DNA of 64,000 nucleotides from the NCBI GenBank assembly GCA_009760885.1, contig CM019721.1:17966196-18030195 (forward strand). Reading direction: 5' to 3'. The position numbers and the translations under genes are program-made. The stretch comes from Achatina immaculata. Taxonomy: Eukaryota > Mollusca > Gastropoda > Stylommatophora > Achatinidae. Of the stretch, positions 33,238 through 43,297 are shown in pieces (the stretch's first letter is position 1; each line of letters begins with the position of its first letter). The notes under the pieces are model-generated. The model saw nothing but the letters and a program-made list of their open reading frames with translations, was not told the origin of the DNA and made no database searches.

Positions 33238-33595
33238 TTCAATTTCCCTGAAACTTGCTGGTGTTCTATGCAGCTGATGCGGTTAAGACGTTGAGGTACA
33301 GCATGATGTTGGCTTGGCAGTCCGGTTATGACAGCTATAACTTTAGTTCCTGAATGTATCTAATAATCAGGGGGAGGGGCCAGGGCAATGTGCAATACTT
33401 CTTTACCGAATTTCACTACCAAGGGGACTATAGCGATCTAAATCCCGTTGTCAGACTGGGATTGTAAGTTGAGGAGGGGAGGGGGAATGTAAAAAAAGAA
33501 GAGGTCGGACAGGGTCTTGATCAGCTTGGTTCGTCAACCCTGACGCTAGCACGTCAGATATGAGCCACTGACTACCACAACGGGCAGCGTCTTCG
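33238..33595 (+). repeat. Family G copy
   Basis: Starts CAATTTCCCTGAAACTTGCT, shows the shared GGTGTTCTATGCAGCTGATG, GGGTCTTGATCAGC and CCTGACGCTAGCACGTCA words, and ends GGGCAGCGTCTTCGCC. Confidence 0.8.
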
Positions 33596-34908
33596 CCACA
33601 TATAAATTATGTATGTATCCAACTGTTATCACGCTATCGTATATATCGCTTCGTGTCTCATTCTGCAATATATTTTTGTCCTGATAAATACTATTCTATT
33701 TTTAACTAAGCTAATGTCCCGAAGAGAGGATAACTCGGACCATCCGATAATAATAGAACAAATGTTAACTTGACAGCATCTGCTAACATTTGAAACAAAT
33801 CGACATTGCACAAACGAAGATATTTCTCGCTTTGTTTTGTGCAAATGTCAAGAAAATTGAAAAGCTCTAATTATACTTCCTGTTCTATAGAACAAGAGAA
33901 AGTAGAAAGACAGAAATACGCGCGTTCCCTTTAATTTGTTTACGCCGTTCTGCTTCATTGCACATTTCAAAAAGTCTTTTCACTTTCTTTCTGTCTCCTG
34001 AAGTGTTTGTGTATTGGTTTTTGTTTTTCGCTTGCTGGTCTTTATACAACGATAATTATTTTTCGATTGTTTGTGGCGAGTGCTTGCTAGTCTGTTGGTA
34101 TCTGTTACATCTCTTCGTTCTTGGCCGTTCTTTGAGCAACTCAAGTTCTTTCTTCTGGTTCTGTTGCTGTATTTGATGGTTTTTTTTTGTTCGTCGATTA
34201 TTTTGTTAAAATTGTCCTTATTTGTGGTCCTCCATTTATGTCACCTTGTTTCTATCACTCTCATTTCATTCTTTATTCGCTTTTGTCACCATATTTCCAT
34301 TGTAAATTTATGCTTTCTCATTTCCGCTAGTCACTTGTGTTTCGTTTCTGTTTTTCTTCTTATGTGTTTTCTTTGTTTTCTTCATATCGTTTATGTGTAT
34401 AATGTCCTCTGCATCCCTGTTTCTACTAGTCTGTTTACGTGGATGTTTATGTCTCTGTCAGTATGTTTCTAAGTGTTTGTTCCCTTGGTTTCCGCTAGTA
34501 TGGTGATTCCTTGTTTCTAGCACTCTGTTTTTGTGAGTGTTTCGTTTTTGTTTTTGTTTCTCTCTGTGTCATTTCTGTTTCTAATGTCTAATGCTCTTTT
34601 CTGCACAGCACCATCATCACGCTAGCAACAACCGATTTCCATTCAGTTCATCCATCTACAGACCCCGCCGTAAGCCTGCGGTGAGCAGAGGAAGGGGGGA
34701 GAGGAAGAAAGAGATAGAGAGAGGCTGCATGGACCTGGAGGGACTCTATCTCAATGAAGATAAGTCTGCTGCGGGAAATGAGGGTGAAATTGGCCAGAGG
34801 AAAGAAAAATAAAAGCATCACGCAATCACTCTCTTTCCCGCCCAGACGGTTTTTATTGATGTCAGTTTTCATCCTGTTTTTTTTTCTTTTGCTGGGTTTT
34901 CCCATGAG
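33596..34908 (-). other. Intronic stretch, partly T-rich
   Basis: Bases 33960-34600 are T-rich with repeated TTTCTGTTTCTAG- and TCACTTGTTTC-type words. The hydrophobic open frames there reflect composition. No exon or repeat family is recognised. Confidence 0.5.
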
Positions 34909-35058
34909 GGGAGGACGTCATGGCTGGTAGAAGGCAGGGTCCTAGGAGGAGGACGTCATGGCTGGTAGAAGGCAGAGTCCTAGGAGGAGGACGTCATGAC
35001 TGGTAGAAGGCAGAGTCCTAAGAGGAGGACATCATGACTGATAGAAGGCAGAGTCCTG
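34909..35058. repeat. 38-bp tandem repeat, four copies
   Basis: Units start GAGGACGTCATGGCTGGTAG at 34911, 34949, 34987 and 35025. Confidence 0.97.
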
Positions 35059-35295
35059 GATGTGTTTCGGGCGTCATCTGTGGCAGCGTTTGAATTTGAA
35101 TACATTCTATTTCTGAGACCTGGATCTAGGATTTTTCTGTCTCACAGAGAAGATCCCCCCCCCCTGTGGTAGTGAAGCGTAGTGAGAAATCTGTCATGGC
35201 AGCATCCGTCTACTTTCTTCTGTGTGTTCCGAAAAGTTAGGGGGGGGGGGGGAGGGAGGGAGGCTGGGGGAATGGTCTCTTTCGTCTTCCTGCCA

Positions 35296-36180
35296 TCAAT
35301 TACGTGATCCCGTCACCAGTACATGATCCCAACATCAGTACACGATCTCGTTACCAGTACATGATTCCAACACCAGTACACGATCCAATCACCAGTACAT
35401 GATTCCATCGTTACCAGTACATGATTCCAACACCAGTACACGATCCAATCACCAGTACATGATTCCATCGTTACCAGTACATGATTCCAACACCAGTACA
35501 CGATCCCGTTACCAATACATGATTCCAACACTAGTACACGATCCCGTTACCAGTACATGATTCCAATATCAGTACACGATCCCATCACCAGTACATGATT
35601 CCATCGTTACAAGTACATGATCCCAATATCAGTACACGATCTCGTTACCAGTACATGATTCCATCGTTACAAGTACATGATCCCAACATCAGTACACGAT
35701 CTCGTTACCAGTACATGATTCCAACACCAGTACGCGATCTCGTTACCAGTACATGATTCCAACACCAGTACACGATCCCGTTACCAGTACATGATTCCAA
35801 CATCAGTACACGATCCCATCACCAGTACATGATTCCATCATTACCAGTACATGATTCCAACATCAGTACACGATCCCATCACCAGTACATGATTCCATCG
35901 TTACCAGTAAATGATTCCAACATCAGTACACGATCTCGTTACCAGTACATCATTCCAATACCAGTACGCGATCTCGTTACTAGTACATGATTCCAACACC
36001 AGTACGCGATCTCGTTACTAGTACATGATTCCAACATCAGTACGCGATCTCGTTATCAGTACATGATTCCAACACCAGTACATGATCCCGTCACCAGTAC
36101 ATGATTCCAACATCAGTACGCGATCTCGTTACCAGTACATGATCTCCGGCACCAGCGCACGATCCTGTCACCAGTATATG
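35296..36180. repeat. Compound array of CCAGTACATGATTCCAACA units
   Basis: About 40 half-units alternate between CCAGTACATGATTCCAAC- and CAGTACACGATCTCGTTA-type words, forming a roughly 40-bp dimeric period with irregular CATCGTTA spacers. Confidence 0.95.
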
Positions 36181-36385
36181 ACAGAGAAAGTACCAGCTCC
36201 ATTTCATGCAGTGCTAGTGAAAGAAAGAGGAAACATACAGCACTGGGAAAAACTGAGAGGCAGAGGAAGACAAAGAAACAAGATACTTGACAGAACAAAA
36301 GCTTGGCACAGAGAACGGTCCAACACACATCTTACAGAAAGAGCAAAGGAGAGATGGCTGATTGGCATGAACCGAGATAGACAGA

Positions 36386-36428
<43 letters not shown>

Positions 36429-36490
36429 GAGTGAGAAAGAGGAGAGAGAGAAAGGGGAGAGAGAGAGAGAGAGAAAGGGGAGAGAGAGAT
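36181..36490 (+). mobile_element. LINE-F copy 2 with (AG)n tail
   Basis: The translation VKERGNIQHWEKLRGRGRQR, then NKILDRTKAWHRERSNTHLT, matches LINE-F copy 1 on either side of its internal array. It ends in (GA)n at 36388-36421, continuing as an impure purine run to 36490. Confidence 0.8.
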
Positions 36491-36841
36491 ATGACATAAG
36501 GATTTCTTCCAGCTACAAGTGCATAGTTAAAAAAAAAAAATTCGGTCACAATCTTTGTCGGAAACCTTTGCAGACCCGTTGGAGAAACCCTGATCATCAC
36601 TGTTTGTTGATTTCTCACAAACTCTGGTTACTTCCACGAATCCTCCAGTAATGATCTGGCAGACTTCTTATCTTTTTTAATGATTCCTTCTAATAGTATT
36701 ACTGACTTGGCGTAAACTGGAAGAATGAGAGCCCAAAGCTGGCTCACCCCTGAGTTGTCTCTCAGACACGAGGTATGATAGGGTGACATTTGCCGGGTTG
36801 ATTATTGATGAAGACAGAGACAGAGACATGAGCGCATTGAG
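36491..36841 (-). other. Intronic stretch
   Basis: Nothing recognised apart from a short poly-A at 36529-36540. Confidence 0.55.
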
Positions 36842-37490
36842 ACAGGCTGTGCCATTTGGCAATAAACGACCCGTAGATGACACGCTAGCATCAGGGTTGG
36901 AGAACTATAGCTGGCAAAGACCCTGCCCTTTAAGCTCCATAAGTTCCCTCATTAACAGGCCTCGCCTGGCTAACAGGGGAGTTATCGTTATAGTCCCCAT
37001 CGTGGTAGAGTCCGGTAAAGAAGTAATGCACACCCCCCCCCCCTTGCTTTTATCTCCATTCAGGCAGGACTCCATTCAGGAGATGGACATATGTTGGTCA
37101 CTTGATGAGAAGAAATGATCAGAGAATCCCAAAACAAGCTATCAAGTGGAACACAACAGACCAAAGAAAAAGAGGCAGACCGCGTGAAACTCTGAAGAGG
37201 ACACTGTTAAGAGAGGCCAAATTAACAGGCATAAAATCCCTTGATGAGGTTGAAAGACTCGCCGAAGACAGGAAAAATTGGCGAACTACTTTGTGAGTCC
37301 TATGTGACGTTTAACGGCACGGGAAGGATATAAGATATAAGATAAGAAGAAGAAGAAGGAGAAGGCAGGACTGCAGATATAGACGGATAGTAGAGAGGAG
37401 GAGGAGGAGGAGAAGAAGAAGAAGAAGAAGCAAGGGACTGAACAAACAACTGCCGTAATCCATTCCCAAGCCGACACGATGAACAAGATA
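36842..37490 (-). repeat. Family G copy split by a nested LINE-B
   Basis: The minus-strand family G 3' part at 36842-37071 and its 5' part at about 37364-37490 (around CATTCCCAAGCCGACACGAT) flank LINE-B copy 3. A (GAG)n/(GAA)n run lies at 37393-37430. Confidence 0.75.
37063..37372 (+). mobile_element. LINE-B copy 3 with 9-bp target-site duplication
   Basis: The body 37072-37363 encodes TYVGHLMRRNDQRIPKQAIK, GRPRETLKRTLLREAKLTGI and SLDEVERLAEDRKNWRTTL. It ends GGGAAGGATATAAGATATAA with a GATA/AAG tail. GGCAGGACT flanks at 37063-37071 and 37364-37372. Confidence 0.9.
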
Positions 37491-37508
37491 CAAAGATCAC
37501 GCACATAG

Positions 37509-37562
37509 ACTCATAAACAGACAGGCAGGCGGCCGGACAGACAGACAGATAGACAGACAGAC

Positions 37563-37629
<67 letters not shown>

Positions 37630-37647
37630 GATAGATAGATAGATACT
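37509..37647. repeat. (GACA)n/(GATA)n microsatellite
   Basis: GACA units at 37517-37565 pass into about 20 GATA units. Confidence 0.97.
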
Positions 37648-37847
37648 TGGCTGAGACTAAATATCAAGAAGAGAACAGACATAAGATTACCAGACTTAAT
37701 CCACTTTAACAAAAGTCAGTGGCCACCGTTAAGGTACTGATAGTGGCAAGGTGCCTATGATAACAACATTAACAGAAGCTGGAGAGGAAGGGAAAGAAAG
37801 AATGCAGGCTGGATCCTGAAGCTGTATGTTTAAGTTAACAGTGATTC

Positions 37848-37881
37848 TCAACTTCTGTGGATGGCGGGGTACAAGAGGTCC
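37848..37881 (+). mobile_element. Fragment of a hAT-type terminal repeat
   Basis: CAGTGATTCTCAACTTCTGT followed by GGATGGCGGGGTAC resembles the terminal sequence of hAT non-autonomous elements. The other end is not found, and a tandem array follows immediately. Confidence 0.4.
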
Positions 37882-38480
37882 TTATCATGGAATATACTGT
37901 CGAATGAGGAATGGAATATCCCATCGAATGGGACTTGAATATTCTAGTGCCGAATATTCAACATAATTGAGCTTGGAATATTCTATCAAATGGGACAAGG
38001 AATATTATTTAGAATTGGGTTTGAAATTCTTTTGAATGGGACATCCAATATTTTACAGAATTGGGCTTAGAATATCCTGACGAAATGAACATGGGAATAT
38101 TCTATCAAATGGGACATGGAACATTCTATAGAATTTAGATTTGGAGTATTCTGTCAAATGGGACATGGAACATTCTATAGAGTTAGACTTGGAGTTTCCT
38201 GTCAAATGAAAACGAAGAAGACCTAGACTTACTTGGAGAAGAGAAATTATGACAGTGCTCAGAGACAAGGGATACACATGGAAGGAAGCAGAGAATAATT
38301 CCAAGAACAGGGATGACTGAAGAGCCTTTATCCATGGCCTATGCTCTCAAGGGAAAGGCGATGATGATGATGATCCTGACAGATGGGACATGGAATATCC
38401 TATAGAACTTGGCTTGAGATATTCTATAGAATAAGGCATGTAATATTCTACATAATGGGACTTGATACAGTCTACATAAA
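37882..38480. repeat. Degenerate array of about 33-bp units
   Basis: Repeated AATGGGACATGGAATATTCT plus ATAGAATTGGGCTT in diverged forms, interrupted by LINE-D copy 3 at 38208-38371. Confidence 0.88.
38208..38371 (+). mobile_element. LINE-D copy 3 inserted in the 33-bp array
   Basis: Encodes the LINE-D C-terminus: [30 protein letters not shown], and a region ending CSQGKG(D)n with a (GAT)n tail. Array sequence resumes at once on the right. Flanks CCTGTCAAATG and CCTGACAGATG may be a mutated duplication or simply array units. Confidence 0.85.
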
Positions 38481-38844
38481 AAATGACCTAAAAAATAACT
38501 TGGACTGTTACAGCACGCAAAAAAAAAAAAAAAACAGAGAGAGGCCCAAATTGATTAAATGTGATACTGACCTACCCGACGACTCTCGTGTTTGAAGAAT
38601 GACCTATTGATCTAAAAGGAAGAAGTACGAGACCAGACAACAAACCAACGTAAGGAGCGGTTTCTACTCCAGATATTACCAGCCTTCCAACGATTTCTTC
38701 AAGAATGAGAGTTGGATGAGATATCATTTTACTGGAAAGTCAGTCCAGAAATGGACAAACGTTTCCCCGCTGCCTCCTTCTTCAACTCTCCTGAACTCAT
38801 GTTTCCTCCATTTCAATTAAAACAAAAACAAAAAAAAAGTATTC
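38481..38844 (-). other. Intronic stretch
   Basis: Nothing recognised. A poly-A lies at 38520-38534. Confidence 0.55.
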
Positions 38845-39385
38845 TTTCTCCCTGTAACCTGCGGGCTGGTGTTCTTTGCAGCCGATGCTGTGGAGGTGTT
38901 GAGGCAGACCATCATATCGGCGTGGGAGCGGGTTTTGGCAGATATTATGTTCGGTCCCAAAGTGCAGCTAAAAAACAGGGGGTGTGCAATACTTCTTTAG
39001 CAGACTCCACCACCATGGGGACCTTGCCCCGTTAGCCAGGCTAGACATGTTACTGGGGGTACCAACAGAGATGTGAGAAAGAGTCTTGGTCAGCTATGGT
39101 TCGCTAACCCTGACGCTAGCATATCATCTATGGGCCGCTAACCCTGATGCTAGCATATCATCTATGGGCCGCTAACCCTGATGTTAGCATATCATCTATG
39201 GACCGATAACCCTGATGCTAGCATATCATCTATGGGCCGCTAACCCTGATGATAGCATATCATCTATGGGCTGCTAACCCTGATGCTAGCACGTCATCTA
39301 TGGGCCGCTAACCCTGATGCTAGCATATCATCTATGATGATTAGGCTGATTGCATAATTTAACAGCATCTTCGCCTCCAGAAAAA
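38845..39385 (+). repeat. Family G copy with a seven-unit expansion of the 34-bp motif
   Basis: A full family G body (38845-39104) is followed by seven units of ATGGGCCGCTAACCCTGATG CTAGCATATCATCT (39105-39345). The usual end GATTGCATAATTTAACAGCA...TCTTCGCC follows. (AAAG)n lies at 39407-39436. Confidence 0.88.
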
Positions 39386-39405
39386 AGACGAACATCGAAA
39401 AGGCA

Positions 39406-39438
<33 letters not shown>

Positions 39439-39480
39439 TGCTTCCTACTGATACAGAAGAACACTGACATGCTTTTTTCC

Positions 39481-39785
39481 CTTCTGGAAAACAGAACCTC
39501 GTCAAGAACAAACAGCCATCTTCAGACTATGGACGGGACACTGCCGACTGCGAGCACACCTGTATCGCCTCGGCCTGTCACACACACACACACACACACA
39601 CCTTTGACTGTACATACAAGACAGGTGTCCAGACTCCAGAGAACATCTTGCAACCTCTGCCCCACCCCCCCTCCCCCTCTACCAAGAACCCTGTATCAAG
39701 TTCTAGTCGCAGGGAGGTACGCTGGAGGGGCAAACTTCAGGCACGAAGCATTATCTCCAAAAAGACTGCACAATTTATCCAGACA
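39481..39785 (+). repeat. Paired repeat P, copy 2
   Basis: The direct, diverged partner of 17881-18185, with a longer CA run (39579-39602). It lies about 265 bp into the intron from the first visible coding exon (40050-40188). Confidence 0.65.
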
Positions 39786-40049
39786 ATAAATATAGGCTGA
39801 AACCGTAGAACGCAGAAGAGGCAGAAGCAGAAGAAGAAGAAGATGATGATGATGATGATGAAAGAAAACGATGACAAGGAAGAAGAACCTGAGATACTCT
39901 ATGCGAGTCTTCATACCAAACCACCATAAGCCACTGAACATTTTGACTCGGCACTTGTATGTCAGCCATCATCAGGGCATGGACTGCACAGAACAAGAGT
40001 GTCACAGTTACAAAACGAAGAAGGCAGAAGTTTTTTTTTTCCTACTTAC

Positions 40050-40188
40050 CCAAGCGTTCTCTGTCATTAAGACCATTTGGAACATGGCCGTCGTTATTGG
40101 TTGCCATGGTTACACCATGGACGCCCTTTTCAGACTTCTGCTTCCGAAGTTTGGGGCTGAACCGCAGCAACTTCCGGCTTTTAGTAGA
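40050..40188 (-). CDS. Calmodulin-like EF-hand protein, first visible coding exon (probable start)
   Basis: On the minus strand, acceptor TTTTCTCTGCAG (ending at 40189) opens the exon and donor G/GTAAGT (40049-40044) closes it in phase 1. ATG at 40107-40105 in the context GTAACCATGG fits a good Kozak start. It encodes MATNNDGHVPNGLNDRERL before joining the first EF hand at 10530-10673. The frame stays open upstream of this Met to the acceptor (27 codons, basic, STKSRKLLRFSPKLRK first). A longer N-terminus from an upstream exon therefore cannot be excluded. A two-codon upstream ORF (ATG GTG TAA) ends just before the main ATG. The full protein would be about 165-170 residues, a cytosolic calcium sensor by family. 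Confidence 0.88.
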
Positions 40189-40779
40189 CTGCAGAGAAAA
40201 TCAAGGGGAGGAAACTTTTGAGAGATGTTATATTATTTCAGCACACTTTAAATTCTACATCAACAATGAAACGATGTAATGGATGAAGCAACAGCTGTGT
40301 AAAAAAAAAAAATGAGCGTGATAAATGGTACTAATAAGTGTAAATATGAAATTCACGACACCCCCTCCCTTTTTTTTCGTTTGGTTCCTATTCTCCTCTA
40401 CGAGTTGGCAATCCTGCACCACCTTTTGTTTAAACGTTGCTTATGAAATATGAAATTTGCTGACAATTTTTTTTCAGCTTTTCAGCACGTGATTATTGAT
40501 ACTAAAAAAAACTGTTTAAAAACGTGTTTTTTTTTCCTATGGTAATGCAGCGCGAAACAGCCGGAAATTATAAGCCTTTTATTATAGTTAATTTAATACT
40601 GTTTTATATAACATTCTATACATTTTCGCATTTCTCTGAATCTTTCTTAACAACAGAGGTTCTCATACAGTGATCTGTGCTGCCCCTGTTAGTTTGTGTA
40701 ATACAGGCATGGAAGATGGTATGTTGTTTGTTCATCAGAAAGCCCGCCATTTATCGTCCTCTGTATTTATAATTTGTGT
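40189..40779 (-). other. Probable first intron or upstream sequence
   Basis: AT-rich sequence beyond the acceptor of 40050-40188. No repeat is recognised. Confidence 0.5.
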
Positions 40780-41535
40780 GTCAACAACTGTGGCCCTACA
40801 GTGGGTACCGTCCCACTGTGGAATATATATATCCCACAATGAAATAGCTGACACCTTATCCATAGCTGACACCTTATCCATAGCTGACACCTTATCCATA
40901 GCTGGCAATGAAATAGCTGACACCCTTATCCATAGCTGGCAATGAAATAGCTGACACCCTATTCATAGCTGGCAATGAAATAGCTGACACCCTATCCATA
41001 GCTGGCAATGAAATAGCTGACACCCTATGTATAGCTGGCAATGAAATAGCTGACACCCTTATCCAAAGCTGGCGGCAATCAAGATCAAACAAATCATCCA
41101 GTAAACTACCAAGATGTGAAAAAACTATAACCCATAACCGGTGCAGATCTCAACTGAAGAAGCAACTGAAATGCAACAACGAACCAGATTCAATACACCA
41201 ACTACAAAGATACCAGCAAACCATCCTCTTTCACCTAAGGACAGGCCACTGCAGACTACTGAGCCACCTGCATCGACTCAAAATGTCTCACACAAACGAG
41301 TGTCTTATGTGGCAGTGGAGTCCAGACTCCAGAACATATCCTTCAGGAGTGCCCAGACCATGAGGGCCTGAGACGCGAGACGTGGCCAGAGGACACAAAC
41401 TTGGGGCAGAAGCTTTTTTTTTTGGGGGGGGGGGTGCTCCTATCAGGATCTGGAGAGGAATGCGGGCTTTGCCACGTCGAAAGGGATCATGACTTGGTAT
41501 GACCAACAACCTCGAACGCAGAAGATATAATTTAT
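40780..41535 (+). mobile_element. LINE-J copy 2: RNase H and C-terminal region
   Basis: Begins with RNase H motifs TVALQWVPSHCGI and NEIADT. A tandem expansion of the NEIADTL segment follows, then the C-terminal region LFHLRTGHCRLLSHLHRLKM and CLCGSGVQTPEHILQECPDH, a Cys/His motif typical of RNase H-bearing LINEs of the Jockey/I type. Homopolymers (T, then G, 41415-41433) interrupt the 3' part. The copy is dead. Confidence 0.88.
40848..41060. repeat. Tandem repeats inside LINE-J RNase H
   Basis: Three 18-bp units (ATAGCTGACACCTTATCC) are followed by about five 33-bp units of ATAGCTGGCAATGAAATAGC TGACACCCTATCC. They derive from the codons of GNEIADTL. The lengths are multiples of three. Confidence 0.95.
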
Positions 41536-42535
41536 GCAATAATTCTTATAATAACTGAAGACTGTGAGTGGCGTACAGAGGAGAAGATGCTGATTAAAGA
41601 AAAGGCTGACGCGAGAGGCAGCCAAGAAGACAGCTAAGGGTCAGCAGAGCGTCGAGAAGGAGACGTCATCGAAATCTCCGGGAAGCATCAGTAAGGCAGT
41701 TGTTGAGAGCTGTAAAGTTAAAAATTCAAGTTGCCAAAGAAGAGATTAGATCGGATGTAACTGTTGAAGTATGATTGTTGGTTTTTGTGAGACAAAGTCA
41801 GTGGCACCATATGCTAGAACGTTGTCTGCTTTCAATTACTTGAAATCCTGATCAGTAATGTGCCATTCTAGCACGCTGGCATCCATCCAGAAAATATTGT
41901 GTCATTTAGGATCAGTATTAGCACGTTGACATACATCCATTGAATTTTGTGCTATCTATGATCAGTGCTGGGACGTTGACATTAATCCCTTATGTGAACA
42001 AAAAAGTCCAGTTTCTGCAACCAGACCTTGCAGGCATTTCACCCAGTTTTTTGTTTTTTCTGGACTAGGGTTTTCCTAAATAGAGTCTGAAGTCTGTACA
42101 AGGAAAAAGATGAATGTGCTGGAGTGACTGGTCATTCCAGCAAGCCTCAAGTTCTCCTTTTGAAAGATGATAAAAAACTTTGTGTTAACTCAAGTTCTTT
42201 TGAAAGATGAAGAAACTCTGTTAACTCAAGTTCTTTTGAAAGATGGTAAGAAAATTCAGTGTTAACTCAAGTTCTCCTTTTGAAAGATGGCAACAAACTT
42301 TTGTGTAACACTCTAAGGAACGGTAATATAAACGAACAAGTCACTGAGGAAGGGAAGAATTGTTTTTCATTTATTAATTTAAATGTACATAACTTTGTTG
42401 TATGAATCAAGACTAAGATCTTTTCTATAAAAACAAAAACTGAGGCTGCTTTTGGCCCAGTCGAAGCTCAACAAACTCAGCCCCATCTTGATTCATTTCC
42501 TTGATGAATGTTTTTTTTTTCCGTTGTCTCATCTA
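41536..42535. repeat. Mostly unrecognised sequence with two short tandem repeats
   Basis: Bases 41845-41985 hold three units of about 50 bp (ATCAGTATTAGCACGTTGAC ATACATCC). Bases 42135-42300 hold four units of about 40-50 bp (CTCAAGTTCTCCTTTTGAAA GATG). The remainder is unrecognised. Confidence 0.8.
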
Positions 42536-43065
42536 ATTAAGGAGGACATCTATCGCTCTTCAAGAAGTAAAACAATTAAAGAGGTTGTGGAGAGGAACAG
42601 ACAGAACTACAAAAATAAGATTTTTTTAAGGGCATGCATCTTTCCCATCGCAACATATGCCTGTGAGACCTGGACACTGAGTAACAAAACAGCTGAGAAA
42701 CACATCAATGACTTTGAATATAAATGCTACAGAAGAGTCCTCAAATATCATGGGCATAAAAAAGAACAAATATATCTAAATACTACAGGAACCTAATATT
42801 GAAGAATATTTAGTAAGGAATATTAAACAGAGAAAACCAAAAATATTTTGGACATATTAATTATCATGATAATTTAGAGAAGACAGTCTTGGAAGGGAAA
42901 AAAGAGAGGAAGACCAAGGCGAAAATGGCTACAAGACATCGTTGATGATCTGTGAATGGATGCATCAGCAGCAGGGACATCTTGCTTACAACCGAGAGAC
43001 CTACAGGAGAGTTGTTAGGGAGGCAAAGTTTTGCAAGGGACATGCAAATGACTGACTGACTGAGT
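42536..43065 (+). mobile_element. LINE-A copy 6
   Basis: Starts at GGAGGACATCTATCGCTCTT and includes CETWTLSNKTAEKHINDFEY. It has several frameshifts and ends GGGACATGCAAATGACTGAC with a (GACT)n tail. Confidence 0.9.
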
Positions 43066-43126
43066 GACCTACTTTCATATCAAATCTTACATTTATTGTT
43101 AGCTGCCGCACACAGGCACGCAGAAA

Positions 43127-43128
<2 letters not shown>

Positions 43129-43164
<36 letters not shown>

Positions 43165-43297
43165 CCGTAAGTGCCCAGGGCACATGGGTCTTCCGCAAGG
43201 GTTTTCCACAAATGCCCGTCCTTTGCCTTTTTTTCTGCTCTTGCCCAGGTGAGCCCTCTATTGCTCAACATCCTCTCTGTTGTTCTTCTCCATGTCA
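43129..43297 (-). mobile_element. LINE-C copy 3, short 3' end
   Basis: The minus strand encodes TWRRTTERMLSNRGLTWARA and a frame-shifted KPHVPWALTVQ, then (GA)n (plus-strand CT run 43129-43161). Confidence 0.9.

Larger units (their letters stand above)
10674..40049 (-). other. 29.4-kb intron of the calmodulin-like gene
   Basis: The intron is bounded by donor GTAAGT at 40049-40044 and acceptor TTTTCAG ending at 10674. The phase-1 exons on either side join exactly. It is filled with LINE, SINE and family-G copies and tandem arrays listed separately. I see no further exon inside. Confidence 0.8.

Noticed and set aside
34071..34472. Hydrophobic 133-codon frame resembling a membrane protein
   Set aside because: T-rich low-complexity DNA yields Phe, Leu and Val codons in any frame. 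There is no homologous domain and the frame overlaps others.
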